A stretch of 64,000 nucleotides of DNA from Salinigranum halophilum (GCF_007004735.1 NZ_SSNL01000003.1:186001-250000); one strand, 5' to 3'. Positions 17,055 to 26,680 are shown, counted from the first letter of the stretch. The notes: a model not told the origin generated them from the letters alone. Numbers and translations: made by a program.

Positions 17055-18299
17055 ATGGCTACACGTTCTTCGATGGGAACCGCCCGCACCGTCTTGAACA
17101 CGGTTCGTGAGAAGGAGGTGACGTTCCTCGCGGCAAGCATCTCGTACTACATCCTCGTCTCGCTCGTCCCGCTCTTGGTGCTGGCGCTCGTCGTCGCCGT
17201 CCTCGTCGGCGGCGAGCCGTTCCGGGCGCAGATCATGGCACAGGTCAACGCCAACCTCCCCGCGGGGGAGGCGCTCATCGGGCAGGCGCTCGCCGACCGG
17301 ACCTCACAGGGAAGCCTCGGCGTCGTGAGCCTCTTGCTCACGGTCTGGGGGTCGCTGAAGGTGTTCCGCGGGCTCGACACGGCGTTCGGGCGAATCTACG
17401 CCGTCGCCGGTCGGGGCATCGTCGACCAGCTGAAAGACGGGGCTGCAGCGCTCGTCTCCATCGGCGTGGGCGTCGCCGGTGTCGTCGTCCTCGGGAGCCT
17501 CATCGCCCTCCTCGACTCGGCGCTCGTCGACCTCGCCGGCCCCTTCTTGCTCCTCGGCACGCTCACCGTCGCGTTCCTTCCCCTCTACTACATCCTCCCC
17601 GACGTCGACGTCTCGGTTCGAGAGGTCCTCCCGGGGACGGTGTTCGCGGCACTCGGGTGGGCCGTCCTGGGGACGGTGTTCGGTATCTACGCCCAGCAGG
17701 CCGGGGGGAGCGTCGCGGGCGCGCTCGGTGCCTTGTTGTTGTTGATGACGTGGTTCTACTTCTCGGGTATCCTCATTCTCACCGGCGCCGTCGTCAACGC
17801 GGTCACCGGCGGGCGGACGGGTGATGACCGGGACCGGCAGCTACAACACGCGGGAGGCCGACGTGACGAATCAGCAGAAATGAGCGAGGGCGAACCCGAC
17901 TTCGAAGGCAGGGTCGAACCGAGCGGTGCGCCTGACATCTCCGACCTCGAACGCCAGGTGGAGGAACTCCGGGCCGACCTCGACGACTTCGAACGCGACG
18001 TGGACGAACGGACGCTCCCCAAAGCCGACGTCGAAGCCGAGCTGAAACGCTACGTCCGACGGCGGATGCGCCGGGGGAAAGCGCGCGGCTGGGGGCCGTA
18101 CCTCGTGTTGCTGTACGGGACGGTGATGACGCTCGGCGCGTTCTTCTTCCTCGACGGCGTCTGGGCCATCGTCGCCATGCTCGTGCTGTTCTTGTCGACG
18201 CTCGGGCTCTACACCCTCTTCATCCTCGTCGGCGTCGGGTTCAACGCGCTCTCGGTCCCCGCGCGCGCCGCCGACGCGGTTCGCGACCGGCGGAGCTAG
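17055..18299 (+). CDS. YihY/BrkB family membrane protein with coiled-coil C-terminal extension
   Basis: A 414-residue protein. Residues 20-255 hold the six-helix YihY/virulence-factor BrkB domain (FLAASISYYILVSLVPLL near the start). Unlike the typical 280-300-residue form, this one adds a charged heptad region (about 285-335, DLERQVEELRADLDD) and two more helices (350-395). The family is poorly understood. ATG 17055 is chosen; 17073 is also possible. The extension appears lineage-specific; its role is unknown. Confidence 0.85.
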   Translation: MATRSSMGTARTVLNTVREKEVTFLAASISYYILVSLVPLLVLALVVAVLVGGEPFRAQIMAQVNANLPAGEALIGQALADRTSQGSLGVVSLLLTVWGSLKVFRGLDTAFGRIYAVAGRGIVDQLKDGAAALVSIGVGVAGVVVLGSLIALLDSALVDLAGPFLLLGTLTVAFLPLYYILPDVDVSVREVLPGTVFAALGWAVLGTVFGIYAQQAGGSVAGALGALLLLMTWFYFSGILILTGAVVNAVTGGRTGDDRDRQLQHAGGRRDESAEMSEGEPDFEGRVEPSGAPDISDLERQVEELRADLDDFERDVDERTLPKADVEAELKRYVRRRMRRGKARGWGPYLVLLYGTVMTLGAFFFLDGVWAIVAMLVLFLSTLGLYTLFILVGVGFNALSVPARAADAVRDRRS

Positions 18300-18382
18300 G
18301 GCCGTCCCCTCGCTTCCTTCACACCGCTGGCGTCCGGCTCACCGTTGCGTTGCCACCGTTGCGAGTGCCGACCCGGCTCGGC

Positions 18383-19024
18383 TCAGACCGCCTGCCGCCG
18401 CCGCCACCACCACGCCGCGCCGCCGAGACAGGCGACGAGGCCGACCGCGGCGAGGAGCGTCGGGCTTGACTCGGCCGCCCGCCCGAGCGGCTCGATGACG
18501 TAGTCGATCGGCGCGCGTTCACCCGCCTCGGCGTAGACGAGCCACACCAGGGCGGCGTTGTAGATGGCCCACCCGCCGAACGAGTAGACGGTGAACGTTC
18601 GGACACTCATCCGAGCGAAGCCCGCGGGGACCGAGATGGGCGTGCGGAGGACCGGGACGACCCGACCCCAGAACATCAGCCCCTCGCCCCACCGACGGAA
18701 CCACGCCTTGCTCCGTTCGACCTCCGATTCGGGCACGCGCAGGACGTGTCCGTACCGCTGGAGGACACGGTCACCGTTGACGCCGAAGAGGTAGTACGCG
18801 AGCAGGCTCCCGATGACCGCACCGACCGTCCCGACCGCGACGAACAGCGCGAACTCCTCGGGAGTCGTGACCAGATACGCCGCGGCGACGGGGATGATTA
18901 CCTCGGAGGGGGCGAAGTGGATGATCCACGCCGTCTCTAAGACGATGAAGACGAACAGCGCGAGGTAGCCGTACGTCTGGATGAAGCCGATGAGTGCCTG
19001 CGTGAACGCATCGACCGAGACCAC
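18383..19024 (-). CDS. DedA/VTT family membrane protein
   Basis: A 213-residue membrane protein with the DedA (VTT) features: SEVIIPVAAAYLV re-entrant loop near residue 40, GSLLAYYLFGVNGD near 72, and FWGRVVPVLRTPISVPAG near 118. Members act as lipid flippases/scramblases (for example undecaprenyl-phosphate or phosphatidylethanolamine) and support membrane integrity. Divergent from the PAP2 gene with 54 nt between starts, and both act on membrane lipids, which suggests shared control. Confidence 0.87.
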   Translation of the reverse strand: MVSVDAFTQALIGFIQTYGYLALFVFIVLETAWIIHFAPSEVIIPVAAAYLVTTPEEFALFVAVGTVGAVIGSLLAYYLFGVNGDRVLQRYGHVLRVPESEVERSKAWFRRWGEGLMFWGRVVPVLRTPISVPAGFARMSVRTFTVYSFGGWAIYNAALVWLVYAEAGERAPIDYVIEPLGRAAESSPTLLAAVGLVACLGGAAWWWRRRQAV

Positions 19025-19078
19025 TACCTCCTGAGAGGACCCACCGAGTTATATGTCTCGTGTCTCGTCTCTTTCCCT

Positions 19079-19933
19079 ATGCGCGGACTCGGTGAACTCG
19101 CCGTCGTCTCTGAGTTTCCCCCCGTCGTCGTCGAACTGTTCGGGCTCCTCACCACCCTCGGTGACCCGTGGCCTCTCCTCGGTGGGCTCGCCCTGCTCTA
19201 CGCCGTCTCCGACCGCCTCGGCCTCGACCGTCGCCGCGTCGGCTTCGTCTTCGCCACCGCCTTCGTCGCCCTCGGGGTGACGCTCGCGCTGAAATCGGCG
19301 TTCGCGCTCCCCCGTCCGCCCGGCGCGCTCGAAGACGGCTACGGCTTCCCGAGCGGCCACGCGCTCGGGGCGACCGTCGTCTGGGGGACGGCGGCGCTCG
19401 CGCTCGACACCGGCCGACGCCGCGTCCGCCTCGCGCTCGCGGCCCTCGTGGTCCCCATCGTCGCCGCCTCTCGCGTCGTCATCGGCGTCCACTACCTCGT
19501 CGACGTCGTCGTCGGCACCGTCGCGGGGGTCGCCCTCGTCGGTGCCGTCCTCGCAGCCACGTGGCGCGACCGTACCGAGCCGCCCTCACACGCTGCGGTC
19601 GACCGCGTGTTCGCTGCCGCCGCCGTCGCCGCCCTCGTCGCGCTCTTCCTGTCGGGCTCCGTGAACACGCTCTTGACCGTCGGCGCGACGCTCGGCGGGT
19701 GGGTCGGGTGGCGCGCCGTCGAACCCACGGTCGAACCCGTGGGACGGTCGCTCCCGCCACGAGGAACGGCCGTCACCGTCGTCGGCCTCCCGGTCGTTCT
19801 CGGTGGCCTCCTCTCGGTCGGTGCTGCCGCGGAGGCGGCGGCCATCTCCGACCTGCTGACGATGGGGCTCGCCGGTGGCTGCGTCGGACTGTTGTTCGTG
19901 CTGCCGCGCGTGGCCGGGCGGCTCGTCGAGTGA
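19079..19933 (+). CDS. PAP2 family phosphatase
   Basis: A 284-residue membrane phosphatase with all three PAP2 signatures: KSAFALPRP (near residue 78), PSGH (near 97) and SRVVIGVHYLVD (near 131). These act on lipid phosphates such as polyprenyl pyrophosphates or phosphatidic acid outside the membrane. About six helices follow the core. The adjacent divergent DedA gene supports a link to polyprenyl carrier recycling, which is inference. Confidence 0.88.
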   Translation: MRGLGELAVVSEFPPVVVELFGLLTTLGDPWPLLGGLALLYAVSDRLGLDRRRVGFVFATAFVALGVTLALKSAFALPRPPGALEDGYGFPSGHALGATVVWGTAALALDTGRRRVRLALAALVVPIVAASRVVIGVHYLVDVVVGTVAGVALVGAVLAATWRDRTEPPSHAAVDRVFAAAAVAALVALFLSGSVNTLLTVGATLGGWVGWRAVEPTVEPVGRSLPPRGTAVTVVGLPVVLGGLLSVGAAAEAAAISDLLTMGLAGGCVGLLFVLPRVAGRLVE

Positions 19934-20036
19934 TGGACCGGCGCGGTCTTCACCGCGTTTCTCGCCGGTGACGTGGAGTCCGCTGGCTCTCCGGTCGAGG
20001 TGGCAAAAGAAACCGGTCGTGGGCTGTGCGTCGCGC

Positions 20037-21410
20037 TCAGAACTTCTCGAGGTACTGGTCGAGTTCCCACTGCGAGACGTCGATGCGGAACTCGTCGTAC
20101 TCGTGGGTCTTGGCCTCGACGAACTTCTCGTACACGTGAGTGCCCAGCGCCTCCTGGACGGCCTCGTCGGCCTCGAGCGCGTCGAGCGCCTCGCCGAGGT
20201 TCGACGGCAGCGTCGTGATGCCGTACTCCTCGCGCTTGGCCTCGTCGAACTCGTAGATGTTCTCGCGGATCGGGTCGGGGGCTTCGAGACCCGCCTCGAT
20301 GCCGTCGAGCCCGGCGTGGATGAGCACGGCGAGCGCGAGGTAGGGGTTGCAGGACGGGTCGGGGAAGCGCGCCTCGATACGCGAGGCGGCCGGGACGCGC
20401 GCGGCCGGCTTGCGGATGAGCGCCGAGCGGTTCCGGTCGGACCAGGCGACGTAGACGGGTGCCTCGTAGCCGGGGACGAGTCGCTTGTAGCTGTTGACCG
20501 TCGGGTTGGTGATGGCGGCGAGCGCCGGGGCGTGCTCGAGGACCCCCGCGAGGAAGGAGTGAGCCGTCTCGCTCAGGTTGAACTCGTCGTCGTCGTCGTG
20601 GAACGCGTTCTCGCCGTCCTCGGTGAACAGCGAGATGTGGGTGTGCATCCCGGAGCCGTTGATGCGCGGGATGGGTTTCGGCATGAACGTCGCGTGGTAG
20701 CCGTGTTCGGCCGCGATGGCGCGGACGACCATCCGGAACGTCGCGACGTTGTCCGCCGTCGAGAGCGCATCGTCGTACTTGAAGTTGATCTCGTGTTGGC
20801 CCTCGGCGACCTCGTGGTGGCTGGCCTCCATCTCGAAGCCCATCTCTTCGAGGCCGTAGATGATGTCACGACGGACGTCACTCGCGAGGTCCTTGGGGGC
20901 GACGTCGAAGTAGCCGCCGGCGTCGTTCGTCTTCGTCGTCGCGCGGCCGTCTTCGTCCTCCTCGAACAGGAAGAACTCGGGCTCGGGTGCGGCGTTGACC
21001 TCGTAGCCCATCTCCTCGGCGCGGGCGAGCGCTTGTTTCAGGACGTAGCGCGGGTCGCCCGTGAAGGGCTCGCCGGTCGAGGTGTCGATGACGTCGCACA
21101 TGAACCGGGCTGCAGAGCCCGACTCGGTGCTGCGCCACGGCAACACCGCGAACGTCGACGGGTCGGGTTTGAGCCGCATGTCGGACTCCTGGATACGGAC
21201 GAACCCCTCGATGGAGGACCCGTCGAAGTAGATTCCCTCGGTGAACGCCTTCTCGGCCTGCGACGCCGGCACGGAGACGTTCTTCACGGTTCCGAGAATA
21301 TCGGTGAACTGGAGTCGGAGGAAATTGACGTTCTTCTCTTCGATTTCGTCCAATACTGCTTGTGCTTCGTCAGTCAGACCGCCATCTGGTGCTGTGTGTT
21401 CGTCCGTCAT
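20037..21410 (-). CDS. glnA: type I glutamine synthetase
   Basis: A 457-residue GlnA, making glutamine from glutamate, ammonia and ATP. Visible are the Asp50-like [10 protein letters not shown], metal-binding [32 protein letters not shown] and RIEARFPD. No adenylylation-type tyrosine motif is seen. A TATAAA box lies at 21441-21446 (reverse), with a dyad directly upstream, and the divergent Lrp-type gene is its likely regulator. Confidence 0.96.
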   Translation of the reverse strand: MTDEHTAPDGGLTDEAQAVLDEIEEKNVNFLRLQFTDILGTVKNVSVPASQAEKAFTEGIYFDGSSIEGFVRIQESDMRLKPDPSTFAVLPWRSTESGSAARFMCDVIDTSTGEPFTGDPRYVLKQALARAEEMGYEVNAAPEPEFFLFEEDEDGRATTKTNDAGGYFDVAPKDLASDVRRDIIYGLEEMGFEMEASHHEVAEGQHEINFKYDDALSTADNVATFRMVVRAIAAEHGYHATFMPKPIPRINGSGMHTHISLFTEDGENAFHDDDDEFNLSETAHSFLAGVLEHAPALAAITNPTVNSYKRLVPGYEAPVYVAWSDRNRSALIRKPAARVPAASRIEARFPDPSCNPYLALAVLIHAGLDGIEAGLEAPDPIRENIYEFDEAKREEYGITTLPSNLGEALDALEADEAVQEALGTHVYEKFVEAKTHEYDEFRIDVSQWELDQYLEKF

Positions 21411-21440
21411 CTTCTGGACACTCTACGCCTATACAGCCAG

Positions 21441-21470
21441 TATAAAGACCTTGTCGCTTAGTGCAAGGTC
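21441..21470 (-). promoter_or_regulatory. glnA promoter with upstream dyad
   Basis: On the minus strand a TTTATA box (21441-21446) lies about 33 nt before glnA ATG. Abutting it upstream is an inverted repeat GACCTTG-N10-CAAGGTC (21447-21453 and 21464-21470), well placed to act as an operator over the BRE. The divergent regulator gene starts 67 nt away. Confidence 0.6.
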
Positions 21471-21536
21471 GGCGAGTGCCGGTAGAGAACTGGTCATTCA
21501 TAAAATTCTAAACCCCCGGACCTCTTTTGAACTGTA

Positions 21537-21995
21537 ATGACGTACGAAAACCTCGACGCCAAACTCATCAACGAACTGCTCGGAGACGGACGCGCCAGCC
21601 TCAGAAGCCTCGCAGAGGACCTCGACGTCTCCGTGACGACGGTCTCGAACCACCTCCGCGACCTCGAAGAGGAGGGCGTCATCGAGGGGTACACCCCCAT
21701 CGTCAACTACGACGCGCTCGGCTACGACGTCACGGCGGTCATCCAGCTGAAAGTCGAAGGGAGCGCGCTCCCGGAGATTACCGACCGACTGCGCGAGCAG
21801 AACCAGATGATTTCGGTGTACGAGGTCACCGGTGACTACGACATCATCGCCATCGGGAAGTTCCGAGACACCGACGGCATGAACAAGCAGATCAAGCAGC
21901 TGTTGACCGACGCCGACATCCGCGAGTCGAACACCTCCGTCGTCCTCAACGCCGTCGTGGAGAACGAACAGTTCGAGCTGGAGATCAACGAGTAA
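21537..21995 (+). CDS. lrp: Lrp/AsnC family transcriptional regulator
   Basis: A 152-residue Lrp-type regulator: N-terminal helix-turn-helix (about 5-55, [20 protein letters not shown]) and a C-terminal RAM ligand/oligomer domain (about 65-145) with [15 protein letters not shown]. Divergent to glnA; in haloarchaea this pairing is common, and the protein probably responds to an amino acid and tunes glnA and its own gene. ATAAAATTCTA near 21500 is the likely TATA region. Confidence 0.93.
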   Translation: MTYENLDAKLINELLGDGRASLRSLAEDLDVSVTTVSNHLRDLEEEGVIEGYTPIVNYDALGYDVTAVIQLKVEGSALPEITDRLREQNQMISVYEVTGDYDIIAIGKFRDTDGMNKQIKQLLTDADIRESNTSVVLNAVVENEQFELEINE

Positions 21996-22022
21996 CCCGC
22001 TCGGCCGCCCCCGACGGGCGAC

Positions 22023-22175
22023 TCACCCGAGGCTCTCGGCGACGTCGTCGATACCCTCGTGGCAGAACGGACACCGGTACCGAGTGGTAAAGCCATCGCG
22101 CTCTGTGACGGTCTTCGCCTCGAGTTCGTGCATCGCGATGTCGCGCCCACATCCCTCACAGCGGAGTGTCACCAT
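22023..22175 (-). CDS. zinc finger micro-protein (CxxC...CxxC)
   Basis: A 50-residue protein with two Cys pairs: CEGC at residues 6-9 and CPFC at 36-39, as in the haloarchaeal CPxCG-type zinc finger micro-proteins. Reading frame, coding bias and an excellent promoter support it: CGTTTAT at 22201-22207 (reverse) lies 27-28 nt before the ATG, giving a leaderless transcript. Several relatives are known to matter for stress or biofilm behaviour in Haloferax, but the role of this one is unknown. Confidence 0.83.
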   Translation of the reverse strand: MVTLRCEGCGRDIAMHELEAKTVTERDGFTTRYRCPFCHEGIDDVAESLG

Positions 22176-22288
22176 GTGTGAGAGAGACGACTACACTCGA
22201 ATAAACGTTGGGCACGGTCGCTTCGGCTCTCCGAACTGGCCGGGTGCGACGCCGCCCGTTCGGGACCCGTCACGAGAGGGAAAACGTA

Positions 22289-23677
22289 ATGACGGCTCCC
22301 TATCAGGTCTCCCGTATGGAGGTCGTCAATCCGGCGACGAACGAGCGAATCGCCACGTACGAGGAAGACTCGACGGCGGAGGTCGAAGCCGCCCTCACGC
22401 GGGCGACCGACGCCTTCGAGCAGTGGCGCGACGTGTCGCTGCGCGAGCGCCAGGAACTCCTCGTCAGCGCCGGCGAGGTCCTGCGCGACCGCAAACGCGA
22501 GTGGGCCGAGTTGATGACCCGCGAGATGGGAAAGCCCATCTCACAGGCGGTCGCCGAGGTCGAAAAGTGCGCGTGGCTCTGTGACCACTACGCCGAGTAC
22601 GCGAGCGTCTACCTGGCCGACGACCACCACCCGAGTCCACCGGGGACGACGGTCAAGACCCGGTACGACCCGCTGGGGACCGTACTGGCCGTCATGCCCT
22701 GGAACTACCCGTTCTGGCAGGTGTTCCGGTTCGCCGCGACGTCGCTCACGGCGGGCAACGTGGGGCTGTTGAAACACGCGTCGAACGTCCCCGGCTGCGC
22801 GATGGCCATCGAGGAGATCTTCCGGGAGGCGGGCTACCCCGAGGGGGTCTTCCAGTCGCTTCTCGTCCCCTCCGACCTCGTCGACGACATCGTCGAGGAC
22901 GACCGGGTCCGTGCGGCGACGCTCACCGGCAGCGGCCCGGCGGGTCGCGCCGTGGCCTCGACGGCGGGTGCCACCCTCAAGAAGACGGTGCTGGAACTCG
23001 GCGGGAGCGACCCGTTCGTCGTGCTCGACGACGCGGACCTCGATGCGGCCGCCGAGACCGGCGCGTGGGCGCGCAACATGAACGGTGGCCAGTCGTGTAT
23101 CGCGGCGAAGCGATTCATCGTCCACGACGCGGTGTACGACGAGTTCCTCGACCGACTCGTCTCGGAGGTCGACTCGCTGACCGTCGGCGACCCGATGGAC
23201 GAGGAGACCGACGTCGGTCCGCAGGCCCGCCAGAACCTCATGGCGGAACTCCACGAGCAGGTCGAAGCGAGCGTCGCGGCGGGTGCGACCGTCCTCACGG
23301 GCGGTGAACCCCTCGACCGCGACGGTGCGTTCTACCCGCCGACGATTCTGACGGACGTCCCCGCGGACTGTCCGGCCGCCGACGAGGAACTGTTCGGTCC
23401 CGTCGCGGCCGTGTTCCGGGTCGGTGACGAGGAAGCAGCCATCGAGCAGGCCAACGACACCCGCTTCGGCCTCGGCGCGTCTATCTGGACCGAGGACCGC
23501 GAACGCGGCGAGCGGGTCGCCGGACGGGTCGACGCCGGCTGTACGTACATCAACCAGTACACCAAGTCCGACCCGCGCGTCCCCTTCGGCGGCGTCAAAG
23601 ACTCCGGCTACGGTCGTGAACTCTCCGAGGCCGGCATCAAGGAGTTCGTCAACCGGAAGACGGTCTGGGTCGAGTAA
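22289..23677 (+). CDS. aldehyde dehydrogenase, succinate-semialdehyde dehydrogenase-like
   Basis: A 462-residue NAD(P)-dependent aldehyde dehydrogenase: PWNYPFWQVFR oxyanion/cofactor region, TGSGPAG near 208, catalytic Glu in LELGGSDPF and catalytic Cys in NGGQSCIAAKR. Short length and PWNYP...K fit the SSADH/GabD class, which oxidises succinate semialdehyde or related aldehydes. A start at 22316 (MEVVNP) is also plausible because family members often begin there; 22289 is kept for a weak purine-rich GAGAGG upstream. Confidence 0.9.
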   Translation: MTAPYQVSRMEVVNPATNERIATYEEDSTAEVEAALTRATDAFEQWRDVSLRERQELLVSAGEVLRDRKREWAELMTREMGKPISQAVAEVEKCAWLCDHYAEYASVYLADDHHPSPPGTTVKTRYDPLGTVLAVMPWNYPFWQVFRFAATSLTAGNVGLLKHASNVPGCAMAIEEIFREAGYPEGVFQSLLVPSDLVDDIVEDDRVRAATLTGSGPAGRAVASTAGATLKKTVLELGGSDPFVVLDDADLDAAAETGAWARNMNGGQSCIAAKRFIVHDAVYDEFLDRLVSEVDSLTVGDPMDEETDVGPQARQNLMAELHEQVEASVAAGATVLTGGEPLDRDGAFYPPTILTDVPADCPAADEELFGPVAAVFRVGDEEAAIEQANDTRFGLGASIWTEDRERGERVAGRVDAGCTYINQYTKSDPRVPFGGVKDSGYGRELSEAGIKEFVNRKTVWVE

Positions 23678-23710
23678 GGACGCCGCAGGCCCCGCGACGC
23701 AGCGACGGAG

Positions 23711-23857
23711 CTACACGAACCCGTCCTCGTAGACGACCCCGCTACTCGAACCCGTCCTCGAACAGAACCTCCACGTCCCAGCTGTTCCCTCGCTCGCGCC
23801 GCTCGCTCGGCAAAACCTGGATCAAAACCACCCCGTTACTCGAACCCGTCCTCGAAT
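23711..23857. repeat. three copies of the aminopeptidase 3' end
   Basis: The 3' terminal coding sequence of the M29 aminopeptidase (stop plus the FEDGFE codons) recurs downstream. Copies are at about 23829-23857 (the gene's own end), 23735-23763 (near-identical over about 29 nt, including the stop codon), and a shorter one at 23711-23731. The 23764-23828 spacer shows no gene. Confidence 0.7.
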
Positions 23858-24942
23858 ACGAAGGTGCCGTCTCGCTGGACGACCTCCCCGTCCACCTCGA
23901 TGACCGACTCCTCGCTCATGTCGACGATCATGTCGACGTGTTCGGCCGACTCGTTCGCCTCGTTCTCCTCGCCGACGCACTCCTCGTAGGCGGCTCCGAC
24001 GGCCATGTGGACGGTGTCGCCCATCTTCTCGTCGAACAGCATGTTGTAGGTGAACTGGTCGATGCTCCGGTTCATCCCGATTCCGAGTTCGCCCAGATAC
24101 CGCGCGCCCTCGTCGGTGTCGAACACGCCGTCGAGGACCTCTTCGTTCCGCTCCGCCGAGTACGAGTCGACGCGGCCGTCCTCGAACCGGACGCGGACGC
24201 CCTCTATCTCTCGTCCCTGTCGATAGAGCGGCATGTCGAAGTGGACCTCGCCTTCGACCGAGTCCCTGACGGGCGCGGTGAACACCTCCCCGCCCGGCAA
24301 GTTCTTCTCGCCGTAATCGTTCAGCGTCGTGTTGCCGGCGATGGACATCGTCACGTCCGTCTCCGCGCCCGACTTGACCCGAACCTCGTCGGCCCCGTCG
24401 AGGATGTCGACCATCTCGGCCTGGTGTTCGCGCTGTGCGTCCCAGTCGAGGCTGACGGCGTCCCAGACGAAGTTCTCGTACGCCTCCGTGCTCATCCCCG
24501 CCAGCTGGGCGTGTCCGGACGTGGGGAACTGCGTGAGACACCACCGCTTCGAGAGCCGCTCTTTCAGGACGGGCTGCATCGCCCGCCGGTACGCCGCTGT
24601 CGTCTCGGGGGCGACGTCGGACTGCTCGCTCACGTTCGCGCCGCCGCGGGCGACGACGACGACGTCGCTCGCCTCGTACAGCGCGAGCTGGTGGTCGGGC
24701 GTCTCGAACTCGCCTGCCTCCGCTTCGTCCCCGTCGGCGCGCGCCCGCAGGAACGCCCGCGACGCGCGCTCGGAGTTGTTCAGGTAGACCGGGTTCGCGC
24801 CCCGGTCGCCCACGACCTCGTGGAGGGCGACGGCGAGCTCTTCGGCCTCCCGGGGCATGGCGATGACGACGTTCTCGCCCGCCTCGATTCCGGTCGAGTG
24901 GTCGGCGATGGTCTCCGCGTGTTCGCGGATGCGTGGGTCCAT
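23836..24942 (-). CDS. M29 family aminopeptidase
   Basis: A 368-residue metallo-aminopeptidase of the AmpS/thermophilic M29 family. It begins MDPRIREHAE and has ...YEASDVVVVARGGAN, RWCLTQFPTSGHAQLAGMS, SGAETDVTMSIAG, and the metal-ligand area GELGIGMN near 300 and DTVHMAVGAAYEE near 322. It removes N-terminal residues from peptides using two metal ions. The start at 24942 is set by family alignment; the open frame is longer but the extra part is not M29-like. Confidence 0.9.
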   Translation of the reverse strand: MDPRIREHAETIADHSTGIEAGENVVIAMPREAEELAVALHEVVGDRGANPVYLNNSERASRAFLRARADGDEAEAGEFETPDHQLALYEASDVVVVARGGANVSEQSDVAPETTAAYRRAMQPVLKERLSKRWCLTQFPTSGHAQLAGMSTEAYENFVWDAVSLDWDAQREHQAEMVDILDGADEVRVKSGAETDVTMSIAGNTTLNDYGEKNLPGGEVFTAPVRDSVEGEVHFDMPLYRQGREIEGVRVRFEDGRVDSYSAERNEEVLDGVFDTDEGARYLGELGIGMNRSIDQFTYNMLFDEKMGDTVHMAVGAAYEECVGEENEANESAEHVDMIVDMSEESVIEVDGEVVQRDGTFVFEDGFE

Positions 24943-25090
24943 GTCTCCCCCTGTTACCCTCGCCCTATGCCTCTTTCGGCGTCGACGCGGCCCATCTGCC
25001 GGTTCGCCGGACATCCTCTCCCGGCTGAAAAAGTGAGATACCCGTCCGGCACGTCCTAGCGGCACCCGCACGAGCGGGGTGGTGAAACAG

Positions 25091-25381
25091 ATGCCGACAT
25101 ACATCACGTTGGCCGACTGGACCGGAGAGGGGATCGCGAACGCGAAGGAGAGCCCACGGCGCCTCCAGCAGGCACGGGAAGTCTTCTCCACACACGGCGG
25201 AGAGCTGACGGACTTCTTCATGACGATTGGTGACCACGACATGGTCGTCGTCTCGACGTTCCCGGACGACGAATCGTACGCCAAGGCGATGCTGAAAGTC
25301 GCGAGCGGCGGGGCCGTCCGGACGGAGACGCTGAAGGCGTTCACCGAGGACGAGTACCGCGACATCGTCGACGCGCTCTGA
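25091..25381 (+). CDS. GYD domain protein
   Basis: A 96-residue single-domain protein that begins MPTYITLADWT and contains MTIGDHDMVVVSTFPDD and GAVRTETLKAF, the GYD-domain pattern (ferredoxin-like dimeric alpha+beta barrel-type fold). Family function is unknown. A GTG four codons upstream (25079) is an alternative start. Confidence 0.87.
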   Translation: MPTYITLADWTGEGIANAKESPRRLQQAREVFSTHGGELTDFFMTIGDHDMVVVSTFPDDESYAKAMLKVASGGAVRTETLKAFTEDEYRDIVDAL

Positions 25382-25648
25382 GGCGTCGCCGTCGCGTGAC
25401 TTGAGCTTTTTGCGGGTCGTCGCTCGGTCGGCTTCCGGTGGTTCGTCGCGGAGTCGACCGGCGTGAACGGCGGTCCGCTCGCGCACGTCGCGCGGTCGTT
25501 ACGCACTCGAACGCCCGACGCGGTACGGCACCTCTCGCGTCTCCCCGACCGGGTACTCCCCACGCTCACGAGACGCCCGACGACCCGCCCTGCCACGCTC
25601 CACCCGTTGACCACTACCTCTTTGTCGCTCCCCCGACTCCCGAGAGCC

Positions 25649-26680
25649 ATGATAGACCTCCGCTCCGACACCGTCACCAAGCCCTCCGATGCGATGCGCG
25701 ACGCCGCCCGCGACGCCGAGGTGGGCGACGACGTCTACGGCGACGACCCCTCGGTGAACGAACTCGAACGTCGCGCGGCCGACCTCGTCGGGATGGAGGC
25801 GGCGCTGTTCGTCCCGAGCGGCACCATGGGTAATCAGGTCGCCATCCGCACACACACCGAGCGCGGACAGGAACTCGTCGTCGACGACGAGGCCCACGTC
25901 GTCAAGTGGGAACTCGGCGGCGTCGCCGACCTCTCGGGCGTCCAGGCTCGGATGGTCGACTGCGGCCCGCGGGCCGTTCCCACGGTCGAACAGGTCCGGG
26001 CGGCCTACGTCGAGGAGTCGCTGCACCGCCCCGGGACCGGACTGCTCTGTCTGGAGAACACCCACAACAGCCGCGGCGGAGTCGCCGTCGGCGTCGACGC
26101 CATCGAGGAGGCCTGCGAGGCCGCACACGACCTCGGGGTTCCCGTCCACCTCGACGGGGCCCGTCTCTTCAACGCCGCCGTCGCCCTCGACGTCGCGCCC
26201 GAGGCGTTGACCGGCCCGGCCGACACGGTCAACTTCTGCCTCTCGAAGGGGCTTGGCGCACCCGTCGGGTCTCTCCTCGCCGGTCCAGCGCCGTTCGTCG
26301 ACCGGGCACGCCGCGTCAGGAAGCTGTTCGGTGGGGGGATGCGCCAGGCCGGTATCATCGCCGCACCGGGGCTCGTGGCGCTCGACAACGTCGGCCGGCT
26401 CGAAGCAGACCACGCGAACGCACGGGTGCTCGCCGAGGGGCTCGACGCCATCGCGGGCATCTCGGTCCAGGAACCGGACACGAACATCGTGATGATCTCC
26501 GCCGAGGAGGCCGGCGTTTCGGCGTCCGACCTCACAGCCGCTGCGGCCGACCACGGCGTCGCGTTCAACCCGACCGGCGCGTACACTGCCCGGCTCTGTA
26601 CCCACCTCGACGTCTCCCGCGCCGACGTGACGGAGGCGGTCGACCGCATCGCGGCGGCCGTCGAGAGCCTGCGTCTTTGA
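25649..26680 (+). CDS. ltaE: low-specificity L-threonine aldolase
   Basis: A 343-residue PLP enzyme of the beta-eliminating lyase family: MIDLRSDTVTKP start, VGDDVYGDDPSVNELE, ENTHNSRGG, HLDGARLFNA, and the PLP-lysine in NFCLSKGLGAPVGS. Splits L-threonine or allo-threonine to glycine and acetaldehyde. A CTCTTTG TATA-like box lies 27 nt before the ATG. The 267 nt before it, back to the GYD gene, show no other gene. Confidence 0.92.
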   Translation: MIDLRSDTVTKPSDAMRDAARDAEVGDDVYGDDPSVNELERRAADLVGMEAALFVPSGTMGNQVAIRTHTERGQELVVDDEAHVVKWELGGVADLSGVQARMVDCGPRAVPTVEQVRAAYVEESLHRPGTGLLCLENTHNSRGGVAVGVDAIEEACEAAHDLGVPVHLDGARLFNAAVALDVAPEALTGPADTVNFCLSKGLGAPVGSLLAGPAPFVDRARRVRKLFGGGMRQAGIIAAPGLVALDNVGRLEADHANARVLAEGLDAIAGISVQEPDTNIVMISAEEAGVSASDLTAAAADHGVAFNPTGAYTARLCTHLDVSRADVTEAVDRIAAAVESLRL

